Shown in pieces: positions 48,801 through 53,857 of a DNA stretch of 53,857 nt (position 1 is its first letter; every line of letters begins with the position of its first letter). The notes under the pieces are model-generated. The model made no database searches, was not told where the DNA came from, and worked only from the letters and a program-made list of their open reading frames with translations. Source of the DNA: Stentor coeruleus (Eukaryota > Ciliophora > Heterotrichea > Heterotrichida > Stentoridae). The stretch is taken from contig MPUH01000447.1 in the NCBI GenBank assembly GCA_001970955.1, positions 1 through 53,857 of the forward strand. The letters run 5' to 3'. The position numbers and the translations under genes are program-made.

Positions 48801-50499
48801 CAACTAGGATTTTGTTTTCTAAGAAAATCTGCTGCACAGCTTTGACATCTTGTTTATAACTTTCTATAAGAGTTATATGTTTTTTCTCTAATTCATCTTG
48901 GATTATAGGCCTTGTTAATAAACCTTCAAAACTCTCAAGAAGTTTAAATCTTCCGTAGATTGTGTCGGAATCATCAAAGCCTTGAGTTAAAATACTCGCT
49001 AGTCTACGTTCGAGTTCTTTGATTTTACATCTAAACTCATAGAAATCATCATCAAATTCTTTAGCACTAACATTCATAATGTCATATTTAACTAGTTTAA
49101 ATTCATCAACTGCTTGAAGAAATTCTGTGTGGATTTGTTTTACTGATGTTGTTAGGGTTTTACCTTTGGTACCACCAATTTCAATTTTGTTAAGCTTTGA
49201 AAACTGGACTATTGTTGTGGTTAGGTGCTGAATGTCTTGACATCTTTCAGAAAATGCATCAAGTCTGACAAAGAGGGCATTGGTTGTTATGTTCCAGGAC
49301 TCCTTAGCTTTGCCTTTATATTCAAAAAATGCTTCTTTAAACTTTGCGATTATGTCGAGGATTAACCCAAGTTTGTCACAAGCTATTCCAGGCTCTTCAT
49401 TTGTGATCATTTCAAAAATGTCTTTTCCGCTTAGAAACTTGCATGCTTGGGTTATAATTGCATTGCATATTTCTCTTATTAGAACAACAAGTCTTGCTGG
49501 AGTATTGTAGTATTCAGAATTCTCCCATATTAATAATATTGTATGCATTATTGGGATAAACACCCCTTCAAGCTCTGCGAAATCTTTGCTCTCATCAGTT
49601 AGTTCAAAAAACAATGGCTGAAGTGTTTTTAAGTATTTGAAATTATCATTAGCTTCTAGTCTTGCAGCTTTGACTTCTTTTTTAAGTTTAGAGAACTGGT
49701 TTGTATAGGTACTTTTATTTTGTTCTAGAAATTTAAGTACTTTGCTAATTTTTTCGCTTTGAAGTTGTTGGTGGATTGAGTTTAAATTTTCAGCTTTATT
49801 GTTCCAGAAGTCAATTTCTACAAGTGGTCCTGGATCTTGACCTTGTTTTAATGCAGTTTCTGGGTCTTGTTTAAGGACATTTTTTATTTGCTTGGTCCAT
49901 GTAATCACAGCTCCTTCAAGTACATGAGCTTTATCTTTACTTGAGATTCTGTCTGAAGTTGTAGTTTCTTGAGGAGGGATGGGTAACATTGTTCTACCTT
50001 TAACTTCTCCAATTGTCACATAGATTGTTGATAAGAAACTATGGAATTTGTTTTCAATCAAATCTTTACTTACAAGGTCAGACCAACCTTGCTGATTAAG
50101 AGGATTAGCTAATACTGGAAGAAAGACCTCTTGACAGGTCAAACTCATACTTTCTAAAACAGTCTTGGATAATTCCATAAAGGCTAGTATATCAGCAATC
50201 TTATCAGGGTCAACAGGATTGCCGCGAACAGTTTTATAAACCAAAATCGCTTTTCGCCGTATTGATGCTGGTGAAGGGACATTAGGAGTGATTACAATAT
50301 TATCAGGACCAGTTTGCCATATAACCAAGTATCCTAAGTCATCATGAGGGTTTAAAAATAATTGCATATTCCTCAGGTTATCTTCTTGCTCTAAGCTTTT
50401 CTTCATCTTTTCGATGTTTTTCTTTACTCCAAACATAGAAGCTACTCTCGAAATGATGTAATCTTCGCGCACGGTTCCGCTTGCTTTATCTTGCGCCAT
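36853..50499 (-). CDS. Axonemal outer-arm dynein heavy chain (beta-like)
   Basis: This is a single uninterrupted frame of 4,548 codons, the usual size of a full dynein heavy chain. The N-terminal tail (1 to about 1,500) is followed by the linker and the AAA ring. P-loops are at 1885-1892 (AAA1, GPAGTGKT), 2167-2174 (AAA2, GPPGCGKT), 2496-2503 (AAA3, GVSGTGKT) and 2845-2852 (AAA4, GVGGSGKQ, as usual in this family). AAA1 has the Walker B stretch GCFDEFNRI. The stalk coiled coils span about 3085-3430 with the microtubule-binding tip near 3230-3310. The C-terminus (LFLDGARWD, CPVYKTENRGNTYV, WVLAGVAL) matches the DNAH9/11/17-type beta chain rather than the gamma type. It should power ciliary beating as part of the outer arm. 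The clade call rests on recalled motifs, not an alignment. Confidence 0.95.
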   Translation of the reverse strand: MAQDKASGTVREDYIISRVASMFGVKKNIEKMKKSLEQEDNLRNMQLFLNPHDDLGYLVIWQTGPDNIVITPNVPSPASIRRKAILVYKTVRGNPVDPDKIADILAFMELSKTVLESMSLTCQEVFLPVLANPLNQQGWSDLVSKDLIENKFHSFLSTIYVTIGEVKGRTMLPIPPQETTTSDRISSKDKAHVLEGAVITWTKQIKNVLKQDPETALKQGQDPGPLVEIDFWNNKAENLNSIHQQLQSEKISKVLKFLEQNKSTYTNQFSKLKKEVKAARLEANDNFKYLKTLQPLFFELTDESKDFAELEGVFIPIMHTILLIWENSEYYNTPARLVVLIREICNAIITQACKFLSGKDIFEMITNEEPGIACDKLGLILDIIAKFKEAFFEYKGKAKESWNITTNALFVRLDAFSERCQDIQHLTTTIVQFSKLNKIEIGGTKGKTLTTSVKQIHTEFLQAVDEFKLVKYDIMNVSAKEFDDDFYEFRCKIKELERRLASILTQGFDDSDTIYGRFKLLESFEGLLTRPIIQDELEKKHITLIESYKQDVKAVQQIFLENKILVDKLDPRAPISKNMPPVTGAINWTRGLMERIKEPMEKLSNLSQTVLEREEYKDVQKLYKSLMKSLSEYQTQKIHEWESEVEKSCKDKLNQPLLAQDSKGLLKVNFDPVLVKLLREVKYFLLINMPVPQSAQKIFTDQEVYRTQTGNLDMIVGMYNEIKQTLLPVEYPLLEERIVKMDQILEPGFKELKWRSKNINDFIHSAMSFVKDVSTTVKSMQSNLAQIQKVMAKWADKPLLERKSKPMSPDDFDQAHKASVVNRLSEITTGGRDINKLMKETGECVKGAKKSIQWVTYQDFVNEKVIKGLADVIVLSLNHLSELLDPAVIKKTDMMPMFDIRIELTDTKVVFTPEIESKSRGTGLRDLVHSWIADFMKITTLLGRIDTAPGDYLVEIRDQFEAKYGLSKIENHLDWIENETNKFKQTFMEYSYLWTEDLNQVFEEFLKLGEVPKKSDDPLDEEEERARYEKLKSHPIFQGVSIRIPELLLFNDKITNLKAIQTKIASVQSPNDIAWLRINVEPLKVALNKRVSNWINVYTDFLQKNVTGSMRNLTKFIENVSKGIELEKADNIPQDTLMKIMSSVRDVRTISEICDNMFGPMREQVALLKKHGVHTDSDLINKIEDLKTKWEDLKLKVNNVKAIILPHQTEETKKIKIMLSAFDQKVDKFREEFLKVCPFNFEELTDDVINNAYEAVDRLHKSVLEINVEANRYNELNELFELEKSSYRPLKECKQELELLKCLWDAISLVQNQYSEWKTTLWDKIDTEDLLEQNKNLERMVKALPKEIRGWRGYITLCDTVKNMATVLPLINELHSPSMEPRHWKDLMNITQKTINHTSPTFCLENLLHLKLHEFEDDVREIVGQSQKEATIEKKLTNIENAWAKTVLAFESHKDCPVILPLDETIEMLEQHSMELMSMQSAGKSVEYFRDRLTHWLSTLKTVESVLGVWIKVQRNWRRLETIFLASEDIRSQLPDQTKLFEQIDNDFRELMGEVHENPLVVEATTVEGREELLENLHMQIEQCESALNEYLAQKKKQFPRFYFVSNQALLDILSNGNNPHKVCEYLGDLFDGMRAIHFEEVGGRKLNSAIGMYSKTETEYVPFPEKVNNGKFVCEGAVENWLGDLEQMMRKVLKCILENARQTAELWDIQGEKSREVWIDDYPAQIALVGTQIVWTEEVARTIEEVFAGSESAMKDYFKTSNERINRLIDRVIDPKITKDLRAKIITIITIDVHGRDVVDKFALNKVSDTAAFAWQSQLKFEWKGMTDSDPNKDCRIAICDWRSKYTYEYVGNCGRLVITPLTDRCYITLTQALNLTMGGAPAGPAGTGKTETVKDLGRAIGLPVIVFNCSPQMNKESMGRIFLGLAQTGAWGCFDEFNRISIEVLSVVSTQVKTILDAQRAKKEKFQFEEEENIVLRHTVGMFITMNPGYAGRTELPENIKALFRSCAMVVPDTILICENMLMSEGFKNARLLSHKFVTLYDLSRELLSKQKHYDWGLRAVKSVLRMAGKLRRADPDMDEDPVLMRALRDFNLPKIVTDDKPIFLTLIRDLFPGIDPEPKVNSELKEKVVRVTKKAKLQPEEIFVNKSIQLSEIMEVRHSVFVIGPPGCGKTQVWKMLAAVSGNECAYETINPKAVTANELFGYLTKTKEWKDGVLSVIMRDMYKNQGHFKPSHKSKWIILDGDIDPDWIESLNTVMDDNKVLTLVSNERIPLTDAMRLIFEISHLKNATPATVSRAGVLFINETDVGTKPFMDSWLETIEDDIARSHFMLAYQQIIETNIDEIRKYTPIVPSVDLAIVQALCTILHSLILSKDFRDVAKNFKEEEKKTVYEAFFIYAGIWAIGGAIGDDKIQGSFNSWWKHIAKKFPENGTVFDYYYDPKKLNWQPWSEKVGEYIPMIDQPVSNIIVPTVDIVRVRAVIELSIDGNRPVMFIGVSGTGKTTVAKDYLSGINPEEKQYNTINFNNYTDSLALQRFIEAHVEKKMGREYGPPNGKKLLIFFIDDLNMPFVDKYGTQSPIALIIQLLNYAQLFDRDHLEEQKRLKDIQFMACMNPKSGSFTVDMRLQRHFTTFACTLPSRDILGHIFRSILGGHMKNFDQSISKLKDKIIDATIDLFKNITENPEFSPSARKFHYQFNLRDISRVIGGVMQSSPGLYRGAPDKIIRLWVHECDRTYLDRLITDKDVETYKDYLIKSSKRFEEDIGPEIMVTPNIYTSFVSGSGSDRAYLPIKDMAQLKKVLEDRLGEYNDTNAQMNLVLFDIAMEHVCRITRIIESPGGNALLVGVGGSGKQSLNRLASFILGYDIIQILVSDKYNMNDFRTDIQEMYKKAGVKAGGQPCVFMITDTQIQDEKFLIYINDMLSSGYVQDLFDKDELENIFNTLRNEAKAAGILVDSPEQMLEYFIDKSRKNLHIVLCFSPVGDLFRKRARKFPGLISCTLVDWFHAWPREALIDVGYEFLKVVDIESDEKRMAMANYMADVHVSVNETNAVFLARERRYNYTTPKSFLELIDFFKTLLKQKRSGLERSIERLKQGLDILLQTQSKVENLKKDLDSKLIEVKEKQEDTNKLIAKVTVAKAQADKEMEEAGKEEAITSQLTDAANKLKEEADRKLEEAEPAMNRAKGAVDCLTKQSIQEMKALGKPTQPIQDVAKAVLLLKADKSAFTWNNALKMMANPIKFIEDIQNYKKEEIDDWILEKLKPILSQPGFNQEDMKNQSAAASFLCAWVVNVVDYNRIYKKVEPLMREKEGAEAEATKKEEELALVRAKVKQATDTVEGLEKELNEAEAQKKKVEDDAEECLKKLELAKRLVGGLGSENSRWNDNVAKFKQDIMTVVGDALLASAFVSYIGPFSAHLRLKLWQTIWLPNITARDIAFTQGVDPLRVLCTDADEARWKNFGLPADRMSTENASIVTSCSRWPLIIDPQLQGSKWIRGMHGEELEVIQFSQERWIKRLEGTIQLGKTVLIENIGQELDAILEPLLARAIIKKGRNSFFIKLGSEEIEYSPSFKLYLQTKLSNPHYRPEIAAQCTIINFIVTESGLEDQLLATVVNLEKPELERQKQELAKQQNDYKVILAKLEEDLLNNLSSADPNTILSNTELIEGLEQTKKLAEEIKLKTIDAQKTEIQINQLREVYRRVAAEGATLYFLIISLCVVDHMYQYSLESFLTFYLKAMDKTPQFDETDTRVVTLRENIRMTIYQWVSRGLFEKHKQIFLTQITMRLMQKTVIDTPYDQQMVNFLLKCPLKPNTEKPATLDWLPDIAWAAVQRLIEIEEFQSFATNMEKDAPTRFKEWFNDIAPEKAKLPLDWKRLDSTPFQKLLVLRCLRPDRLTTAVSDWIRDALPKGDTYVDIDQGCSFADILENVLEDCTNTTPIFFILSPGTDPVADVEKIGKTKRTTNKLEEGKNYWNVAMGQGTEDWAMKCLEAGHKEGHWVILQNIHLMPKWLLQLEKKLDFFASEGSNIDFRLFLSAEPSTDIPIGILDRSIKLTNEPPQGMKANLKRAFAQFPKDEFNEKDPRVKSILFGLCYFHATVVERRKFGPKGWNMRYPFSMGDLRDSSLVLFNYLESASGSTKIPWEDLRYIFGEIMYGGHIVDDWDRKLCKAYLNNLMDNPLLDETEMFPFCDGKAASFKSPAPTEYLKYVEYIDEKFPSETPLAFGMHSNAEIGFRTAQGNFMFSTLLELAPKDDAAAEEGVIRTKNEIAQEIVTHILDDLNLENMKFDLEDIKTKVPEGEEKMCFINVFLQECEYMNVLTQEILRSLQEINLALNGELTPTEKMENTIDSLVLERVPVTWTELAYPSCRGLGSWLVNLQARVEQLSTWKDEPTTVPKITNIARLFNPQSFLTAVKQYHAQRTQSELNRLYIQTDITKRYENETEDAPREGTLVTGLFLDGARWDVTNNQLEESRPKEMFCPMPVVNCKAAIVQVEIKEDKNIYLCPVYKTENRGNTYVFTSQLRTPRYPAPKWVLAGVALIMDVEGLGDAAKK

Positions 50500-51969
50500 G
50501 ATTTATGGTCTAAAATTAATTATAACTGCCATGAAAATGTCAAGTGATTATAATTTTGTGTCTTTTTATGAAGAGAATTCTGATGATTACGTACTAATAA
50601 ACTTTTATTTTTAAAAATATCATGTAAATTATGTTTAGAGTTAGGGAAGCATGGGTATTATATCTGATTATAAAAATAAAGGTATTACTTTGAATATAAG
50701 CTAAGTAATTGATATTATGATATAAGAGAAGGTGTTTGGTAAAGTTAGAAAGAAATTGATTGGTTGTTTGGGTCGAAATTTTAAAGTTTAGATAAAATTT
50801 TTTAGGAAGTTTGAAGGATCATTAAAGTCTTGAAAAAAGCTCAGGAAAGGTAGGTGTTGATATAAGGAAATAATCTAGCTTGTGTTATGAGTAGTTGGTG
50901 CTAAGTTTTCTAGATTAAAAGGAATTTATTATATTTCGTTTTTGTTGAAGACTTAGGAAGACTGATTTTTTTTTTATTTCTCAATCAAGATATATTAAGC
51001 GTTTTAAGCTGAGATATATTGTAAGGATAGCTAATTAAGGTATAGAGGCAGAAATGATAGTTATTAAAATATAGTTTCCTGTATTTAGATATCTTATCAG
51101 ATCGTGTATTACAAGAAGGGTACTAATAATTTTAATATTATTAAACACTATAAACTATTAAATTGTAACAAAATATCCTTAGAATTAGTGTGAAAAATGT
51201 ATAGTTTTCAATTGATGTTATATAAAATTATGTTTTGTAAATTTTGATACTCTAAGTTTCTATCTCTCAAACCTAAAGTCTTCATTTTTTATCCATAGCA
51301 TATTTCTTTAAACTTATTTTTTAAAAACTATTTCAATATATATTTTGTGTCTTTTCTATCAAAAAATCATCTTAGCGATTCAAACTAACTTATTGATAAC
51401 AAGAAAACTTAAGGAATTTAAGTTTTTATAATAAGGTGGATAGAAAATCAATATTATCACAATTTTCACATCTCTGATATACCAGCCAAGTAGTACTTAT
51501 AAAATATTTTCCTGTAAAAAACTCTTAAAAATATCTTAAAACCCCCAACAAGAACTATAAACCTAATACAAAAATGAACAAATAAATGGTATAACATATT
51601 AAAAACTATCTAAAATTGTAAGGATAACTCCATTATTTCCCGAAACAAAACTCAAACCATCGTTAGGACCTAGTAAAAAGCGGATAACAAATAAAAATCC
51701 CAATATCCATAATCATATAATAAGACAAAACAACTTCAAAGATATAAAAATCTTTAACCCCAATATTCATATCTACAACCTAAGCTTTAAATTAAAAAAA
51801 CATACTAAAATCCTATAAATCCTATTCCTTATCCAAAAAAAAGCCCCACACCTATTTCTTATCAATATGCATTTACAGCAAATCTTTCAAAATTTCAAAC
51901 CCTTCATCCATTTTCTCATATCACCACTTAAGCCCATCTATTTTTTTTTTTTAAAAATTCACTAACTAA
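50500..51969. other. 1.5-kb stretch without a recognisable gene
   Basis: The part beside the dynein start (50500-50950) has more G than C, as at other reverse-gene 5' flanks. The part after the dehydrogenase gene (51500-51960) is C-rich and G-poor, its 3' flank. No standard-code ORF over 60 codons, RNA gene or repeat is evident. Confidence 0.6.
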
Positions 51970-53565
51970 TTACTTCATAGTTGGGAATGAAGTTGATAAT
52001 TGAGCTTTTTCAGCCATATCTTTCCTCCATCTGCTTGTAATAGTCTTCCATTGAGTATAGAAATTCACCGCTCCCTTTCCATAGAAATTCAAATCTCCTC
52101 TAAACGACCCTTTACTCCCTGTAAAGCTAAACATAGGTAAAGGTACAGGTATAGGTACATTAATCCCAACTTGTCCAGCTTCAATTTCTCTTTGATACCT
52201 TCTTGCAGCACTTCCAGACTGTGTAAATATCGCAGTTCCATTTCCATAAGGGTTTTTATTCGCAAGTTCAATAGCTTCATCTAAAGTATTTACCCTAACA
52301 ATAGTCATAACAGGTCCAAAAATCTCTTCTTTATAGATTGTATGGTTAACATTAACATTATCAAAAATTGTCGGACCTACAAAATTCCCATTTTCATACC
52401 CTGGGACCTTAACCCCTCTGCCATCAAGTAACAAACTAGCTCCTTCTTTGACTCCAATTTCTATATACTTTTCTACTTTTTGCTTAAGTTCTACTGAATT
52501 TAAAGGTCCAACATCGGTCTTAGGGTCATTACCTGGTCCAACTTTTAAGGATTTTGACTTAGCGACAATATCAGGAATCCATGATTGAGTATCTCCAACT
52601 AATATAATAACACTTAAAGCCATACATCTTTGTCCTGCTGCTCCATATACACTACTTACAACTGCATTTATAGCATCTTCTTTATCAGCATCTGGCATTA
52701 TCACAGCATGATTTTTAGCACCCATATTCGATTGAACTCTTTTACCATAATATGACCCTTGTTGATGAATATATGTTCCTACTGAACTTGACCCTACAAA
52801 ACTTACAGCTTTAATATCTGGATCTTGAAGTATATAATCAACAGTATCTTTACCACCATGAACTATGTTTACTACACCACTTGGGAAACCGGATTTTAAG
52901 AAAAGCTCAAATATTCTTTGGGATGTTGTTGCGACTTTTTCGCTAGGTTTAAGAATTAAAGTGTTACCGGTTATTACTGCAGGCATTGCCCATAAAGCTA
53001 TCATTGCTGGGAAATTGTAAGGAAGGATAGAAGAGACAACACCTAGTGGATGTCTGTATGAATAAGTGTCTAAGTCTTTTCCAAGATTTTCCATACTTTC
53101 TCCCATAAGTAATGAACCAAAAGATAGGGTATGCTCAACAACTTCAATACCTCTGAAGACATCTCCTCTGGAATCTCCTAGAGGTTTACCATTTTCTCTT
53201 GTGATAATTTGAGCTAGTTCTTCTGTGTTTGCGTTCAAATGGTCAAGGAAAGTTCTAGCCATTCTTAATCTACTAGGCACTGGAACGTCTCTCCACATTT
53301 TGAAAGCTTCCTTAGAGTTAGCTACAACAACATCAAATTCACCCTTAGTTACTTGAGGAACTCTACCAACATTGTAAGCTTCCTTAGAGTTAGCTACAAC
53401 AACATCAAATTCACCCTTAGTTACTTGAGGAACTCTACCAACAATCTCTTGTGTAGCTGGATTTTTGATATCAAACCACTTGTTTGAAGATGATGACACC
53501 CATTTGTCACCAATTAAGAGCTTGTTTTCCACAACAGATGAAAATACTCGTCTTAGAGCTGCCAT
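51970..53565 (-). CDS. ALDH6A1: Methylmalonate-semialdehyde dehydrogenase, mitochondrial
   Basis: The 531-residue protein belongs to the CoA-acylating ALDH6 family: it oxidises methylmalonate or malonate semialdehyde to propionyl- or acetyl-CoA in valine and pyrimidine catabolism. The N-terminus [12 protein letters not shown] is Arg-containing and amphipathic, as for mitochondrial import. Family signatures include [34 protein letters not shown] and GQRCMALS with catalytic Cys314 in this model, and [15 protein letters not shown] near the end. A 24-residue segment ([10 protein letters not shown]...) is repeated in tandem near residues 43-90; without it the length is 507, as usual for the family. 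The repeat is likely an assembly artefact or a recent duplication. Confidence 0.95.
   Translation of the reverse strand: MAALRRVFSSVVENKLLIGDKWVSSSSNKWFDIKNPATQEIVGRVPQVTKGEFDVVVANSKEAYNVGRVPQVTKGEFDVVVANSKEAFKMWRDVPVPSRLRMARTFLDHLNANTEELAQIITRENGKPLGDSRGDVFRGIEVVEHTLSFGSLLMGESMENLGKDLDTYSYRHPLGVVSSILPYNFPAMIALWAMPAVITGNTLILKPSEKVATTSQRIFELFLKSGFPSGVVNIVHGGKDTVDYILQDPDIKAVSFVGSSSVGTYIHQQGSYYGKRVQSNMGAKNHAVIMPDADKEDAINAVVSSVYGAAGQRCMALSVIILVGDTQSWIPDIVAKSKSLKVGPGNDPKTDVGPLNSVELKQKVEKYIEIGVKEGASLLLDGRGVKVPGYENGNFVGPTIFDNVNVNHTIYKEEIFGPVMTIVRVNTLDEAIELANKNPYGNGTAIFTQSGSAARRYQREIEAGQVGINVPIPVPLPMFSFTGSKGSFRGDLNFYGKGAVNFYTQWKTITSRWRKDMAEKAQLSTSFPTMK
53304..53443. repeat. 72-nt-period tandem duplication in the dehydrogenase gene
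   Basis: Positions 53304-53371 recur exactly at 53376-53443, with TTGT between. The period of 72 nt keeps the frame and doubles 24 codons. Other ALDH6 proteins have this segment once. Confidence 0.9.
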
Positions 53566-53812
53566 TTATTAGGCTTGCGACATAGATTTTGTGTGGTTTT
53601 GGCATGATGATATTTTAATAGTAAATATATTTAATATTTGATTTAGATTATACTGGTTGTTTTTGTAGCTTAAAAGCTGTTGATACTTTTCTCTGCCTTG
53701 TCATATCTTCTGATAGTGGAATCATCTTTTAAATACTCCAAACATAAACCAAAAATAAAACATTAACTCATAAACTATCTCAAATCCATATAGAATTTAT
53801 AAGAAGAAATTG

Positions 53813-53857
53813 ATGTCTCAGGATTTTCATAGTAGGACTGGTAGTAGGACTGCAAAA
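53813..53857 (+). CDS. Possible 5' end of a gene cut by the window edge
   Basis: An ATG at 53813 opens a frame of exactly 15 codons to the window end (MSQDFHSRTGSRTAK), with no stop. The peptide repeats S-R-T. It would be divergent from the dehydrogenase gene with 247 nt between. Too short for any functional call. Confidence 0.35.
   Translation, partial: MSQDFHSRTGSRTAK

Noticed and set aside
37721-49510. Several 70-110-codon forward ORFs inside the dynein gene
   Set aside because: All are antisense to conserved dynein domains and have no independent support.
36834-50499. Alternative genetic code (TGA = Trp, as in Blepharisma)
   Set aside because: Dozens of Trp residues in the dynein are all TGG and no TGA appears in 4,548 codons.
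1-53857. CRISPR arrays, insertion sequences, rRNA genes, telomeric repeats
   Set aside because: No regularly spaced repeats, transposase genes, rRNA-like GC-richer blocks or terminal simple repeats were seen.

Overview
The window looks like macronuclear DNA of a heterotrich ciliate, most likely Stentor. Genes are densely packed and the DNA is very AT-rich. Long reading frames use the standard code: a 4,548-codon dynein gene has no in-frame TAA, TAG or TGA, so TGA is not tryptophan and TAA/TAG are not glutamine. Three breaks in reading frames are each repaired exactly by removing a 15-nt GT...AG intron, the intron size known for Stentor. The species name is an inference.

Layout. 1-740: a duplicated, G-poor flank with a doubtful small reverse ORF. 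741-3725 (+): a cyclic-nucleotide-gated-type K+ channel and a coiled-coil protein. 3822-13579 (-): a PH-like/kinase protein, a tandem cyclic-nucleotide-binding protein, a four-module EF-hand protein, and two RING/cysteine-rich genes built from one ~240-residue module. 13722-14285 (+): a coiled-coil protein ending in a CAAX-like motif. 14286-16304: a 2-kb stretch with no clear gene. 16305-25202: five genes in a row with MGxxxS-type N-termini (a small CxxC protein, two tandem Kelch paralogues, an HD-domain protein, a CDPK-type kinase). 25239-29459 (-): a degenerate kinesin-like protein and a coiled-coil protein. 30208-36772: two paralogous LRR proteins in opposite orientation flanking an unknown basic protein. 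36853-50499 (-): a complete axonemal outer-arm-type dynein heavy chain in one exon. 51970-53565 (-): mitochondrial methylmalonate-semialdehyde dehydrogenase. The last 45 nt look like the 5' end of another gene.

Several genes fit ciliary and cortical signalling: K+ channel with CNBD, CNB protein, Ca2+-binding proteins, CDPK, dynein and kinesin-like coiled coil. No operon logic is implied; this is ordinary ciliate gene packing with short flanks (13, 32 and 36 bp in three places).

Assembly caution. There are seven single-N positions (220, 6421, 16032, 21144, 21288, 25522, 32332). Five of them are directly flanked by the same sequence on both sides; 220 has its second copy 205 nt further on, and 21288 merely ends a repeat copy. 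These look like unmerged contig overlaps. Three fall in genes (CNB, kinesin-like, LRR) and add false residues or break the frame. Two further perfect tandem repeats without N (79 bp at 29775; 72-nt period in the dehydrogenase) may be real or have the same cause.
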